In this document: positions 32,799 through 42,459 of the stretch, piece after piece
How the letters are laid out: each line of letters opens with the position of its first letter
How positions within the stretch are numbered: position 1 is the stretch's first letter
DNA from: Phycisphaeraceae bacterium
Lineage (GTDB): Bacteria; Planctomycetota; Phycisphaerae; Phycisphaerales; UBA1924
Direction of reading: 5' to 3'
DNA length: 64,000 nt
Assembly: GCA_019454185.1 (NCBI GenBank)
Contig: CP075368.1
Span: 2,707,649-2,771,648 of the forward strand
The notes under the pieces: generated by a model
Told to the model about the DNA's origin: nothing
The model's input: only the letters and a program-made list of their open reading frames with translations
The model's database searches: none
Made by a program: the position numbers and the translations under genes

Positions 32799-35369
32799 TC
32801 AGTTCGCACTCTCGCTCGCACCATGCGTAGAGGCCTCCGACGCGTTCTTCACGTAGCGATCGAGCCACTCGATGCTCTCGGCAAGCACGTGCATGACGCT
32901 TTCGCGTGCCATGTAGCCGTGGGACTCATAGGGAAGCATGACGAGGCGGGCCGTGCCGCCTGTGCCCTTGATCGCCTGAAAGAGTCGCTCGGACTGGATG
33001 GGGAAGGTGCCGGAGTTGTTGTCGATCTGGCCGTGGATCATGAGGATGGGGGTCTTGATCTTGTCGGCATGGGTGAACGGGGACATGTTCATGTACACGT
33101 CCTGCGCTTCCCAGAACGAACGACGCTCGGACTGGAAGCCGAAGGGTGTGAGCGTCCGGTTGTACGCGCCGCTGCGTGCGATGCCGGCCTTGAACATGCC
33201 TGGCGGACAGTGCGCAAGCAGGTTCGCCGTCATGAACGCGCCGTAGGAGTGCCCCCCCACCGCCACGCGCGTCGGATCACCGACGCCCATCGATACCGCC
33301 TTGTCGATGGCGGCCTGCGCGTTGGCCACAATCTGCTTCACGAAGGTGTCGTTGACGGTTTCAGGGTCGCCGATCACGGGCATCGAGGCGTTGTCCATCA
33401 CTGCGTAGCCCGCGAGGAGCAGGAAGAGGTGGCTGCTGCCGCCGATCTGCGTGAAACGGTGCTGCGAGCCCGACACCTGGCCTGCGGTCGATGTGTCGGA
33501 AACCTCGTTCGGATACGCCCAGATGAAGAGAGGGAGCTTTGTCCCCTCGACGTAATCGGGCGGCAGGTACATCGTCGCCGACAGCGGCGCGCCATCGTCA
33601 CGCGCGTACGTGATGATCTCGCGCTTGATCTTGCGGAGCTCGGGAAGGGGGTCGGTAAACGTCGTCAGCGCAGTCCTCGAACCATTCGACAGATCCATCA
33701 CGAACGTGTTGGGTGGCGTGGTCTGCGTCTCGTGCGTCGTGATGACACGGATCCCGCCCGTCGGCCCCTTCTTGGCCATCACATCGATCGCGCCCTCGTA
33801 GCACTCCCCCTCGTTCCGCCACAGCCGCTCCTTGCTGAAATCGGCCAGCGACATGCGATCAAGGAAGGGGCGGTTCCCCTCCGGCGTCGCGCCGTCGCCG
33901 TCGAGGTAGACGTATCCGTCATCGACGCGGACAACCGAGACGCCATTGGACAGCCGCTTCGACAGCGGCGAACCCGGATCGTTGTAGCGATCGTTGATGG
34001 AGCGATCGAACACCAGGCGCGGCTCGCCCACGACCTTTCCACCATCAACATCCAGCGAAACCAGCCAGGTGCGCATCCAGCGGCGCTCGCGCTCGAACTC
34101 GCCGACCATCGCGTGGGCGACAGCCGGTCCATCCTGCATCGCGCCCGGCTCAAGCCAGGACATGCCGCTCGCCCGGTGCTGGAGTTTGAGCCACTCGGAG
34201 GGCTCGCCCTTGAATGGAGCGGCCAGGAGCATGCAGCGATCGCGATGATCGACCTTCGCCCGCGGGTCGCCGCCGTCGAGGGCCTCGGTCCAGAGGAGCG
34301 TGGCGGGCTGGGTGTCGAGCCAGTTGACGCCGCGTGGTCCGGTCTGCACGCCCTGGGTCGGGATGTTCTCTCGCAGGGGCATCTCGACCACGGTGCGCAC
34401 GGATCTCTCACTCGCCAGATCCAGGACTTCCCAGGTCATCGGGAAGAGCGACCACGGGACCGCGTACGAGTACGGACGCTTGACGGTGCCGACGAGCAGA
34501 TACTCGCCCGATGGCGAGGATGAGACGCCAGCGTGGATCGCGGGCGCGCCGATCTTGCGGATAGAGCCGGTCTCGATGCTCACCACCGCCAGTTGCCCGG
34601 TCATGATCCAGTCAAAGAGGGCCTCATCGTGGGTGTCGTTGAGCAGGTCCTGGTAGGTCCGCACGGGCGCAACGGTCCCGTCGGCGTCCTGCATCACCGG
34701 ACCGCTCGGCACCGCGGGCCTCTGCGGCATCGAGCCGCGCCCTTCAGGGATCAGTGAAACCAGCACGCTCCGCTGGTCCGGCATCCATCGAACGCCGACG
34801 CCCGCGGCTGTATTCAGCGTCGGGCCGACGAGTCGTTTCACGGCGCGTGTCTCGGTATCGCAGACCCAGAGTTCAGTGCCGCTCGGCAAGGGCCTCCCGC
34901 CGGCATCGGTTTCACCCGCCGGGTTGATCGTGTTCGTAAACGTGAAGTACCTTCCATCGACGGACCATGAAGGCCCTGAGAGCGCGGCATCGGCGGGCGT
35001 CTCGATGCGCATGTCCTTCAACCCGACCGGCTCGCCCTCGCCGGGCATCGGACGCAGGACGAAGCCCGTGTACGGACGGGGGCCGTGCGGCCCGTTGGTG
35101 TTGGGGTTCAGCCGAGAGCCGCCCAGACGCAGCATGGGTGCGGCAAGGTCGGCGATCGCAGGGAGATTGCGACGCTCGAGCAGAAGGATCCAGCGATCGT
35201 CGGGGCTGATCGAGACCGCAGGCGTGGGCGGGGTATCGAGCACGCGCCGGATCGCTTCCGGGGGCGTCTTATAGCCGGAAATCGACTCGCCGGGCTGTGC
35301 GTGCGAGGTGAGAGACGCGACGGCAGCGATGGTCATGGCCAGTGTCCGGTGGGCGAGCGTGCGGTACAT
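32799..35369 (-). CDS. Secreted prolyl-oligopeptidase-family (S9) peptidase
   Basis: This encodes 856 residues. A signal peptide (about 1-24, TSHA cleavage) indicates export. Residues about 45-590 are a beta-propeller-like region (PAVSISPDDRWILLLERR; SWSVDGRYFTF; VSSSPSGEYLLVGTV), and 600-845 form the alpha/beta-hydrolase domain. The catalytic triad is Ser708 (VGGHSYGAF), Asp783 (HGQIDNNSG) and His817 (YESHGY). It is closest in layout to S9 acyl-aminoacyl/dipeptidyl peptidases that cut short peptides in the periplasm. ATG 35369 follows GGAGACCCCC. It diverges from the Lpt-like operon, with 117 bases between. Confidence 0.9.
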   Translation of the reverse strand: MYRTLAHRTLAMTIAAVASLTSHAQPGESISGYKTPPEAIRRVLDTPPTPAVSISPDDRWILLLERRNLPAIADLAAPMLRLGGSRLNPNTNGPHGPRPYTGFVLRPMPGEGEPVGLKDMRIETPADAALSGPSWSVDGRYFTFTNTINPAGETDAGGRPLPSGTELWVCDTETRAVKRLVGPTLNTAAGVGVRWMPDQRSVLVSLIPEGRGSMPQRPAVPSGPVMQDADGTVAPVRTYQDLLNDTHDEALFDWIMTGQLAVVSIETGSIRKIGAPAIHAGVSSSPSGEYLLVGTVKRPYSYAVPWSLFPMTWEVLDLASERSVRTVVEMPLRENIPTQGVQTGPRGVNWLDTQPATLLWTEALDGGDPRAKVDHRDRCMLLAAPFKGEPSEWLKLQHRASGMSWLEPGAMQDGPAVAHAMVGEFERERRWMRTWLVSLDVDGGKVVGEPRLVFDRSINDRYNDPGSPLSKRLSNGVSVVRVDDGYVYLDGDGATPEGNRPFLDRMSLADFSKERLWRNEGECYEGAIDVMAKKGPTGGIRVITTHETQTTPPNTFVMDLSNGSRTALTTFTDPLPELRKIKREIITYARDDGAPLSATMYLPPDYVEGTKLPLFIWAYPNEVSDTSTAGQVSGSQHRFTQIGGSSHLFLLLAGYAVMDNASMPVIGDPETVNDTFVKQIVANAQAAIDKAVSMGVGDPTRVAVGGHSYGAFMTANLLAHCPPGMFKAGIARSGAYNRTLTPFGFQSERRSFWEAQDVYMNMSPFTHADKIKTPILMIHGQIDNNSGTFPIQSERLFQAIKGTGGTARLVMLPYESHGYMARESVMHVLAESIEWLDRYVKNASEASTHGASESAN

Positions 35370-35486
35370 GGGGGTCTCCAGTCGATCCGGTCTAGAACCG
35401 TACTTCTGTTCATGCAGTGTACCGACTCGCGATGGGCCTGACCCGTCGTCGTGCGCGAGCGAGGGCTGCCCCTATCATCCCCACCC

Positions 35487-37178
35487 ATGCGGATTCCCGG
35501 GACGCTCTGGCGGCACATGGCGATCGAGGTCGGGCGGGTGGTGCTCATCACCGCCGCCGTTCTCCTGTGCGTGGTGTCGTTCTCGGCGGTCGTCAAGTTT
35601 CTGGCCGAGGGAAAGCTGAGCCCGCTCGACGCGCTGCGTTTCATGGGCGTGATAGCGGTGCCGATGCTGCACTACACCCTGCCGTTCGCTTCCGGGTTCG
35701 GCGCGACACTGGCGTACCACAGGATGGTCAGCGACGGGGAGATCCTGGCGGCCCACGCCGGAGGCATCGGCCACCGAGCGGTGCTGATGCCGGCGTTGCT
35801 CGCCGCGATCGGGCTCGGGGGGGGGCTCGCCTACCTGAATCAGCAGGTCATCCCCAAGATGCTCGAGTCCTCGCATCGGATGATCACACAGGACATCGCC
35901 AAGATCCTCTCGGCATCGATCGAGTCGAGCCAATCGGTGAACTTCGACAACTTTCTGCTGCACGCGGGGAGCGTGAAGCGATTCGGCGCGGACACGTCCA
36001 GCGGCGCGACCGAGCGCATGATGCTGACGGATGTGGTCGCGGTGGAGTTCGACCGCAAGGGCGTGATCCGATCCGAGGCGACCGCGCGCCGGGCCTGGCT
36101 CTGGGTCTTCCCTCCCGGCGGGCCTGATCCGATGCCGGGCGTCTCTCCCGGTGTTGGGTACGTGAGGATGCGACTGGAAGAGGGGGTCGGGTTCTCCGGC
36201 GGGCAGCTGGTCCGATTCACCGAGCTCTCCCCCGATCCCTGGCTGCTCCCAGATTCGTTCCGCACGGACCCGAAGTTCTTCACCAACTCGGAGATGGACA
36301 CGCTCCGCGAACGCCCCGAACTCATGCACGGCGTCGAGCAGCGGCGATCCCGCCTGGCGCAACGACTCGCTGAACGCCAGACGATGGGAGAGATCAAGGC
36401 CTCGCTGCTCAACACCCAGCGCGTGCGCCTCATCGATAGCGCGGGTCAGACGCTGATCCTCCGCGCTTCCGACATCCGCCTGACTCCCGAGCGACGGTGG
36501 GCCGTGCTGCCGACCACCCCGGGACGCCCCATCGAGGTCGATCGCTTCATGCCGGACGGAAGTCTGGCCCGCTACGGCGCTCGCTCGGCGGAGATCGTGA
36601 CGCAGACCATCGATATGGAGGGAATGTCGGAACTCACGGCCCGACTCGTGCTGTCAGAGGTCACGACCATCAGCGGCACAGCCACGGGCAGCAGCGTCGG
36701 AGGGAGTGTCGGCGGGGATCGCGCCCAGCTCTCTCTCGGGCCTCTCTATTCCTCGTCGCGCCCCCTCGACGATCTGATCGGACGTTCGTGCGCCGAACTG
36801 CTCGAAGCTTCACGGGCGTACACGAACCGCGAACGGCCGGATCTTTTCATCGATGAAGCCGCCTCGGACCTTGCCAAGAGCATCGCGAAACTCGAACGCG
36901 AGATCCTGAGCAAGGTGCACGAGCGCTGGGCGATGTCCGCCGCATGCCTCGTCATGACGCTTGCGGGCGCGGCAACCGCGATGCGGCTCGGAAACGCGCT
37001 GCCCCTGGCCGTGTACCTCTGGTCGTTCATCCCCGCGCTGGCCGCTGTCATCACCATCACCAGCGGGCAGCAACTGACGCACGACCTCGGCGCGCCCGGC
37101 CTCTTCGTGCTCTGGGGAGGCGTGGGATTGCTGGTTGTGTACACCCTCGTCTCCTATTTCCACGTGGCGCGACATTGA
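35487..37178 (+). CDS. LptF/LptG-family (YjgP/YjgQ) permease
   Basis: This encodes 563 residues from ATG 35487. The layout is that of the YjgP/YjgQ family: three N-terminal membrane helices, a long periplasmic region (about 125-460) and three C-terminal helices (MSAACLVMTLAGAATAM onward). N-terminal signatures include VIAVPMLHYTLPFASGFG and HRMVSDGEILAAHAGGI. In LPS-producing bacteria LptF and LptG carry lipid from the inner membrane with the LptB ATPase. At 563 residues it is longer than typical LptF (about 360), mainly in the periplasmic part. It starts an operon: the next start overlaps its stop (TGATG). A run of nine G at 35817-35825 lies within the coding region. Confidence 0.8.
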   Translation: MRIPGTLWRHMAIEVGRVVLITAAVLLCVVSFSAVVKFLAEGKLSPLDALRFMGVIAVPMLHYTLPFASGFGATLAYHRMVSDGEILAAHAGGIGHRAVLMPALLAAIGLGGGLAYLNQQVIPKMLESSHRMITQDIAKILSASIESSQSVNFDNFLLHAGSVKRFGADTSSGATERMMLTDVVAVEFDRKGVIRSEATARRAWLWVFPPGGPDPMPGVSPGVGYVRMRLEEGVGFSGGQLVRFTELSPDPWLLPDSFRTDPKFFTNSEMDTLRERPELMHGVEQRRSRLAQRLAERQTMGEIKASLLNTQRVRLIDSAGQTLILRASDIRLTPERRWAVLPTTPGRPIEVDRFMPDGSLARYGARSAEIVTQTIDMEGMSELTARLVLSEVTTISGTATGSSVGGSVGGDRAQLSLGPLYSSSRPLDDLIGRSCAELLEASRAYTNRERPDLFIDEAASDLAKSIAKLEREILSKVHERWAMSAACLVMTLAGAATAMRLGNALPLAVYLWSFIPALAAVITITSGQQLTHDLGAPGLFVLWGGVGLLVVYTLVSYFHVARH

Positions 37179-38803
37179 TGAACGACCATCCGGTGAACGC
37201 CTCGCACGCTGCACGGCCGGACCGATCTCCGTGGCCGGTCGTCCTGGCGATCGCCGCGGCACTTCTGCTCGTGCGGCTTGGCTACCTCGCGTGGCTCTGC
37301 CCGTACACGCTCGCGGAGGATGAGGCGCATTACTGGGACTGGTCGCGCTCGCTCGACTGGTCGTACTACAGCAAGGGGCCGGGGGTCGCCTGGCTGATCG
37401 CAGCGATGACCTCGATCTTCGGCGTATTCGAGCTGGGCATCAGAGCGGGCGCGGCTCTCATGGGCTCGATCGCGACCATCGGCGTCGCCGGGCTGGCCCA
37501 CGCGACCTACGCGGATCGGCGGACCACCATCGCGACCGCCGCACTCTTCAACCTCATCCCTTTCTACCAGGTCTCGGCGTTGCTCATGACGATCGACATG
37601 CCATATGTCGCGTGCTGGGCTGTCGGATCGTGGGCGGCGATGCTCGCACTGCACAAGGGGGGCCGCTGGGCGTGGATCGCGCTCGGCGCGTCCATCGCCG
37701 TTGGATTTCTCTTCAAGTACACCATGGCGATGATCGTGCCCGGCATTCTCGGGGCGATGATCGCCGGGCATCTGGCGAGCAAACGCAGCGGCAGACCCGT
37801 GCTGCGGATGGATCCGCGCTTCGGACGCTGGGCCGCGTTCTGTGTGCTGGCCGCGCTCACCGGGCTCGCCCCCGTCTTGATCTGGAACGCCGAACGCGAC
37901 TGGCCCACCGTGCGCCACCTGCTCGGGCACCTGGGCGTGAAGGGCGGCGATGTGCCGACACCGCGCGACCCGTGGACGCCGAAGTGGTTCTTCGAGTTCG
38001 TGGCCGTGCAGATCGGCCTGATCGGTCCCGCGCTCGCGCTCATGTACCGGGCGATCGCTCGGGGTGAGACAGGACGCGAGGATTCGCCCGCCGAAGCCGC
38101 GATACGCGCCCGGGCTCGCACGCTGGCGTGGATGGGGCTCCCTCTCATCGGGTTCTATCTGGTGGTCTCGCTCATCAACGATGCCGAGGGCAACTGGGCG
38201 ATCGCTGGGTATGTCACGCTCGTGCCGCTCGCGGCACGCCTCGGCACCGGTCGCAAACGCGCCGGCAAACGGGCGGGCAGGAGATACCCCGCGTGGCTGG
38301 CCTGCTGGGTTGTCGGTGTCGTTGTCGCGATCTGCTTCGCGCGCCTGGACATCCTTGCGAAGGTGCCGCTGATCGGGCGGGCTGTGCCGCTCGGAAGACT
38401 CATGCAGTCGGACCTGCGAGCGCACGATGTCGATCGGTACGCGAGCATGCTCGCAGAGGAGACCGGGCTCGAGCCCTTCGTGATCGCGAGCCATTACGGG
38501 CGAGCGAGCCAGTTGGCGTTCTATATGAAGGATCGGCCTCGGGTGTACTGCGCCGGCCCGCACGTGGGCGGGCGCAAAACACAGTTCGACATGTGGGCAT
38601 CGACCGATCTCTCGCAACGCTCCGTGAATCTGCAGCTGAGCGGGAGACCGGCGGTGCTCGTCGGCTCGTTGCAGCACCAGTGGGAGCGGGCGTTCGAGCA
38701 CATCGAGCCCATCGGGGCCCTCAACGGGGAGACGAAGCCGGATCGCGTATCGTTCCTCGGCTATGCGTACCGAGGATTCACTGGCCCCCGACAGGACAAG
38801 TAG
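37178..38803 (+). CDS. ArnT-like glycosyltransferase family 39 (PMT) protein
   Basis: This encodes 541 residues; ATG 37178 overlaps the upstream stop. It has ten or more membrane segments and the GT-C acidic motif in the first periplasmic loop (TLAEDEAHYWDWSRSLDWSYYSKGP), followed by LLMTIDMPYVACW. These match ArnT/PMT enzymes that transfer sugars from undecaprenyl-phosphate donors to lipid A or protein. The C-terminal region (LEPFVIASHYGRASQLAFYMKDRPRVYCAG) is similar to the soluble tail of related planctomycete transferases. With an Lpt-like permease on either side and a PAP2 phosphatase after it, its likely role is decoration of an envelope lipid, but the acceptor is not known. Confidence 0.8.
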   Translation: MNDHPVNASHAARPDRSPWPVVLAIAAALLLVRLGYLAWLCPYTLAEDEAHYWDWSRSLDWSYYSKGPGVAWLIAAMTSIFGVFELGIRAGAALMGSIATIGVAGLAHATYADRRTTIATAALFNLIPFYQVSALLMTIDMPYVACWAVGSWAAMLALHKGGRWAWIALGASIAVGFLFKYTMAMIVPGILGAMIAGHLASKRSGRPVLRMDPRFGRWAAFCVLAALTGLAPVLIWNAERDWPTVRHLLGHLGVKGGDVPTPRDPWTPKWFFEFVAVQIGLIGPALALMYRAIARGETGREDSPAEAAIRARARTLAWMGLPLIGFYLVVSLINDAEGNWAIAGYVTLVPLAARLGTGRKRAGKRAGRRYPAWLACWVVGVVVAICFARLDILAKVPLIGRAVPLGRLMQSDLRAHDVDRYASMLAEETGLEPFVIASHYGRASQLAFYMKDRPRVYCAGPHVGGRKTQFDMWASTDLSQRSVNLQLSGRPAVLVGSLQHQWERAFEHIEPIGALNGETKPDRVSFLGYAYRGFTGPRQDK

Positions 38804-38830
38804 GCGCAGCGGCGACGAGGGACTGCACGC

Positions 38831-39616
38831 GTGAAGACAGGTGTCGGACCATTCAGGAGTTGGATCGCCCGGCGCATGCGCCCCCGCGTCGGCTTCGCGT
38901 CGCGCGCCGAACTGGAGCTCCGCTTCGTGCGATTCGAGCGCGCCGCGATCTGGCTGCTCGTCGGGTTCCTCGTGGTCTCGCTCCTCGACGGTGCGGCGTG
39001 GCGCTGGCTCCGATTCGGCGAAGAGCGCTGGCTCGAATCTCGCGACTGGTACCAGATGCTGCGCCAACTCGGATACCTGCCCGTCTGGATCTTCGTCGGC
39101 GTCGCGTATGGGCTGTCGGACCTCTACGCGCGAAGACGCGGCGAGCCCGATCGCGGACCGCGATCCGTCATGATCATCCTCGCGCCCGTGCTCGCCGGGC
39201 TCATCGCGGAGATGCTCAAGCGGACCATCGGCAGGGAGCGCCCGCCCGAGCGGGCGATCATCACCGCCGAGAACCCGCTGCCCGATCAGCCGTCGCTCCA
39301 GTATGTCTACAAGCCCTTCCTCAGCGGCTGGACCGACGACACGAACATGGGCATCCCGTCGAGCCATGCCGCCGTCGCGTTCGGTGCGCTCGTGCTGCTC
39401 GGCTTCATGCACCGGGGGGCGAGGCCGGTCTTCTGGCTGCTGGCGATCGGGTGCGCGGCATCGCGCGTCATCGCGGGCGCTCACTGGCTGAGCGATGTCT
39501 ACGCGGGAGCGGTGATCGGAGCCCTCTGCGCGACGCTCGTGTGGTCGCGGATGGGGTGTGGCTGGTCTCGTGACGCACGCGACATCTGGCGATCGCGGGG
39601 GAGGCGTCTCGGATGA
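38831..39616 (+). CDS. PAP2-family membrane phosphatase
   Basis: This encodes 261 residues from a GTG at 38831. All three PAP2 signature blocks are visible: KRTIGRERP (KX6RP), PSSHAA (PSGH type) and SRVIAGAHWLSDV (SRX5HX3D), supplying the nucleophile His and phosphate-binding Arg/Lys. There are five or six membrane helices, so the active site should face the periplasm. Such enzymes dephosphorylate undecaprenyl pyrophosphate, phosphatidylglycerol-phosphate or lipid A. In this operon, recycling of the carrier lipid used by the GT39 enzyme or trimming of lipid A phosphate are both plausible. Its stop overlaps the next start (ATGA). Confidence 0.88.
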   Translation: MKTGVGPFRSWIARRMRPRVGFASRAELELRFVRFERAAIWLLVGFLVVSLLDGAAWRWLRFGEERWLESRDWYQMLRQLGYLPVWIFVGVAYGLSDLYARRRGEPDRGPRSVMIILAPVLAGLIAEMLKRTIGRERPPERAIITAENPLPDQPSLQYVYKPFLSGWTDDTNMGIPSSHAAVAFGALVLLGFMHRGARPVFWLLAIGCAASRVIAGAHWLSDVYAGAVIGALCATLVWSRMGCGWSRDARDIWRSRGRRLG

Positions 39617-40764
39617 GCATCCTCGACCGCTCGATCGCCAGGCACTTTGTCGCGAACGTCGTCATGCTGACGATCATTCTGTGCTGCTTCGTCGTGACGA
39701 TCGACGTCTCGGTGAACGCGGACCGGTATATCCGCAACGCCGCGAAACTCGCGACCGAGAACGGGCAGCCCCCCTCCTCGCTCCGCACAGGGCTCGTCAC
39801 GGTCTTCCTCGTCGCGGACCTCTGGTGGCCCCGGCTCATCCAGCTCGTCACCTATCTGCTCGGCCTCGTGATGGCGGGCGCGATGGGGTTCACATGCTCG
39901 CAGATGGTCAGGCACCGCGAGATGGTGGCCATCCTCGCGTCCGGACAGCCCCTCTCAAGGATCGCAAGGCCGATCCTTCTCTCTGCGTGCGTGCTCTGCG
40001 GAGGACAGCTCGCTGTGCAGGAGACCGTCCTCCCGCGGATCGCGCCACTGCTCACCAGAGACACGGGCGAGGCGGGCGGTCGGAAGATCTCAACGACCAG
40101 CGTGCCGCTCATGGCCGACGGGCAGAGCAACGTCATCATGGCCTCGTCCTTCGATGCCGACGCGGAGGGCGGCGCGGGAGCCATGACAAGTCTGATCGTC
40201 TGGCTTGTCGGTGAGAGCGGCATCAAAGACCGACGCATCACCGCGGACAGGGCCGTCTGGCAGGCCGATGTCGGAGCGTGGCGCCTGGAGAATGGCGTCG
40301 TCGAGAACCGCGCCGTTGAAGAGGGATCTCGCCTCTCGCGCATCGATCGCTTCGAGACCGATCTCACGCCGACCGCCATCACCGTCCGGCGATACAGCGG
40401 CTACAGCCAGTGCCTCTCCTGGAGCCAACTCGTCGAACTCGAGGCCGCAACACGCGACTCGCGAGGCGCCGACGCACGGAGGCAACTCGCGCGGCTCGAA
40501 CGCCTCCGATGGGGACGCCTCGCCACCATCGCGACAACGCTCCTGGCCCTCTCCATCACCATGCCCTTTTTCATCACCCGTGAGCCGCGGAACATGGTCC
40601 TCCAATCCCTCAAGTGTGCCCCCGTCGCGATCATTTCGCTCATGGGCGGCGCACTCGGATCCGCGGCGGCGATTCCCGGGGTGCCTGCGGCAGTCAGCGT
40701 TTTCGTCCCGGCCATGATCCTCACTCCGATAGCGATCGCCACCCTAACAAGCATCAAGACCTGA
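39613..40764 (+). CDS. Second LptF/LptG-family permease
   Basis: This encodes 383 residues, close to the 350-370 norm for LptF/LptG. It has three N-terminal helices, a periplasmic domain, then three C-terminal helices (IATTLLALSITMPFFIT; IISLMGGALGSAAAIPGV). SQMVRHREMVAILASGQPLSRIARPIL matches the conserved cytoplasmic coupling segment where the LptB ATPase docks. Together with the 563-residue protein earlier in the operon it may form the LptFG heterodimer. No LptB or LptC gene is in the window. The start ATG overlaps the preceding gene's stop. Confidence 0.8.
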   Translation: MSILDRSIARHFVANVVMLTIILCCFVVTIDVSVNADRYIRNAAKLATENGQPPSSLRTGLVTVFLVADLWWPRLIQLVTYLLGLVMAGAMGFTCSQMVRHREMVAILASGQPLSRIARPILLSACVLCGGQLAVQETVLPRIAPLLTRDTGEAGGRKISTTSVPLMADGQSNVIMASSFDADAEGGAGAMTSLIVWLVGESGIKDRRITADRAVWQADVGAWRLENGVVENRAVEEGSRLSRIDRFETDLTPTAITVRRYSGYSQCLSWSQLVELEAATRDSRGADARRQLARLERLRWGRLATIATTLLALSITMPFFITREPRNMVLQSLKCAPVAIISLMGGALGSAAAIPGVPAAVSVFVPAMILTPIAIATLTSIKT

Positions 40765-40913
40765 GGTAGATTCCTGCCATTTTCAGCGTCATTCTGTGGT
40801 GCGGGTTTGGAATCGGAACACAGGCGAGCGTCATCTGTAAGAAGAGGTAGAATGTTTTCAAGCGCGCCCAAGCAGGAGCGATGGAGTTTCTCGCCGGCGC
40901 CAGGAGCAGCACA

Positions 40914-42014
40914 ATGAGATCGCGGAAGCTGAACGTCACGATTGCGGCCTTGATCGGAGCCACGCTCTTCACGGCCGCGCCGGCGGCGACCGGGGCATCG
41001 ACAACCTTCCAGCCGGAGGCGAAGGCCACCGAGAAGAAAGTACTCAAGGCCGGTGACCGAGCGCCGGAGTTCAAGGTCGAGAAGTTCATCAAGGGCGACG
41101 CGATCACCGGGTTCGAGAAGGGACACGTCTACGTCGTCGAGTTCTGGGCGACGTGGTGCGGCCCCTGCATCAAGGCCTTCCCGCACCTGACGGAACTTCA
41201 GAAGCAGTACGCGGGCGATGTCACGATCATCGGCACGAACATCTGGGAGACCAACAAGTACGACGACAGCACGCTCGCGAAGGTAGAGAAGTTCGTGGCC
41301 CAGAAAGACGACGTGATGGGCTACACCGTGGCCTACGACGGACCGTCGCGCCACATGGACGAGAAGTGGATGCGAGCCGCCGGACGCAACGGCATCCCCT
41401 CCGCGTTCGTGGTCGGCAAGCAGGGCGTGGTCGAGTGGATGGGCCACCCGATGTGGCTCGACGTCGTGCTCGCGGAGGTCGTCGCAGACAAGTGGGACGC
41501 AGCGACCGGCCAGAGCAAGCTCGAAGCGATCGAAGGAAAGCTCGGCGAGGCGTTCCGGCTCTCACGCAGCGATCCCGCCGGAGCCCTTGCCAAGTTCGAA
41601 GAGATCGAGCGTGAGTATCCCTCCGTCGGGCATATGTTCGAGGACACAAAGGCCGCATGGATGATGGCCGCAGGCGACACCAAGGGCGCTTCTGCCATCT
41701 TCGCGAAGAACGTCGACAAGATGATCGCGAGCGGCGATTCCGAGGGTCTCAACGCGATCGCCTGGGGCATGGTCGATCCCGATTCCCCCGCAAAGAACCC
41801 CGATCTTGATCTCGCCCTGAAAGCCGCCGAAGCCGCGGACCGCCTGAGCGAGCACAAGAACCCGGCCATCATCGACACGCTCGCCCGCGTCCACTTTGTC
41901 AAGGGAGACGTCACGAAGGCGATCGAGCTGCAGACGAAGGCCGTTGGGCTCGCGAGCGGCGAGATGAAGGCCGATCTCGAGAAGGTCCTTGCCGAGTACA
42001 AGAGCAAGAAGTGA
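40914..42014 (+). CDS. Secreted TlpA-like thioredoxin-fold protein with TPR-like C-terminus
   Basis: This encodes 366 residues. ATG 40914 has AGGAG seven bases upstream and starts a normal signal peptide; an ATG at 40881 has its AGGAG too close. After residue 45 comes a thioredoxin domain of TlpA/ResA type (APEFKVEKF; YVVEFWATWCGPCIKAFP with Cys82 and Cys85; GIPSAFVVGKQG). Residues about 215-360 form helices like tetratricopeptide repeats. It probably acts as a periplasmic thiol-disulfide reductase. A strong terminator follows 29 bases after the stop. Confidence 0.85.
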   Translation: MRSRKLNVTIAALIGATLFTAAPAATGASTTFQPEAKATEKKVLKAGDRAPEFKVEKFIKGDAITGFEKGHVYVVEFWATWCGPCIKAFPHLTELQKQYAGDVTIIGTNIWETNKYDDSTLAKVEKFVAQKDDVMGYTVAYDGPSRHMDEKWMRAAGRNGIPSAFVVGKQGVVEWMGHPMWLDVVLAEVVADKWDAATGQSKLEAIEGKLGEAFRLSRSDPAGALAKFEEIEREYPSVGHMFEDTKAAWMMAAGDTKGASAIFAKNVDKMIASGDSEGLNAIAWGMVDPDSPAKNPDLDLALKAAEAADRLSEHKNPAIIDTLARVHFVKGDVTKAIELQTKAVGLASGEMKADLEKVLAEYKSKK

Positions 42015-42043
42015 GCCGCCCGCACGAGAACTGAGTCTCTTCC

Positions 42044-42069
42044 AGAGCCCCGGGCATTCCCGGGGCTCT
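42044..42069 (+). terminator. Rho-independent terminator
   Basis: An 11-base perfect stem, AGAGCCCCGGG (42044-42054) and CCCGGGGCTCT (42059-42069), with a CATT loop is followed by GTTGTTTCT. It ends the thioredoxin-like transcript. Confidence 0.85.
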
Positions 42070-42123
42070 GTTGTTTCTGCCCCGATAGAACGCTTGAATA
42101 CGCATCCAGAGACGGAACATCCG

Positions 42124-42459
42124 ATGCAGCAGTACCACATGTGGTTCAATCTTGTCGAGTCCCACCGCGACATGGAGTTCGCTGGCCATGTCCGCGCGTA
42201 TCTGGATCACCTGAAGGGGAAGGGGCTCATCGACGACTGGTCGCTGTCGCGCCGCAAGTTCGGGTTCGCACCACCCGAGCTCGGCGAGTGGCACGTTGTC
42301 GTCCGCACGAGAGACATGTCGCAGCTCGACGGCGCGTTCGGCCTCGTCGCGACCAGATCTGGCGAGATCGAGACGCTGCATCGGCCGGTCTACTCAATGG
42401 TCAAAGACTTCAAGAGCGCGCTCTACCGCGACTTTCCCGATCCCGAGCGTGCTCGCTGA
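42124..42459 (+). CDS. DUF6614-like small protein
   Basis: This encodes 111 residues from ATG 42124. The sequence YHMWFNLVESHRDMEFAGHVRAYLDHLKGKG, RRKFGFAPPELGEWHVVV and DGAF matches my recollection of the DUF6614 family of about 100-residue ferredoxin-like-fold proteins of unknown function. It is cytoplasmic with no membrane segment. The 3' end overlaps the convergent PadR regulator by 37 bases. There is no link to the neighbours beyond position. Confidence 0.65.
   Translation: MQQYHMWFNLVESHRDMEFAGHVRAYLDHLKGKGLIDDWSLSRRKFGFAPPELGEWHVVVRTRDMSQLDGAFGLVATRSGEIETLHRPVYSMVKDFKSALYRDFPDPERAR

Noticed and set aside
37154..39484. 776-residue minus-strand frame
   Set aside because: It lies antisense to the GT39 and PAP2 genes, whose motifs are clear; its composition is Arg/Asp/His-rich like other shadows.
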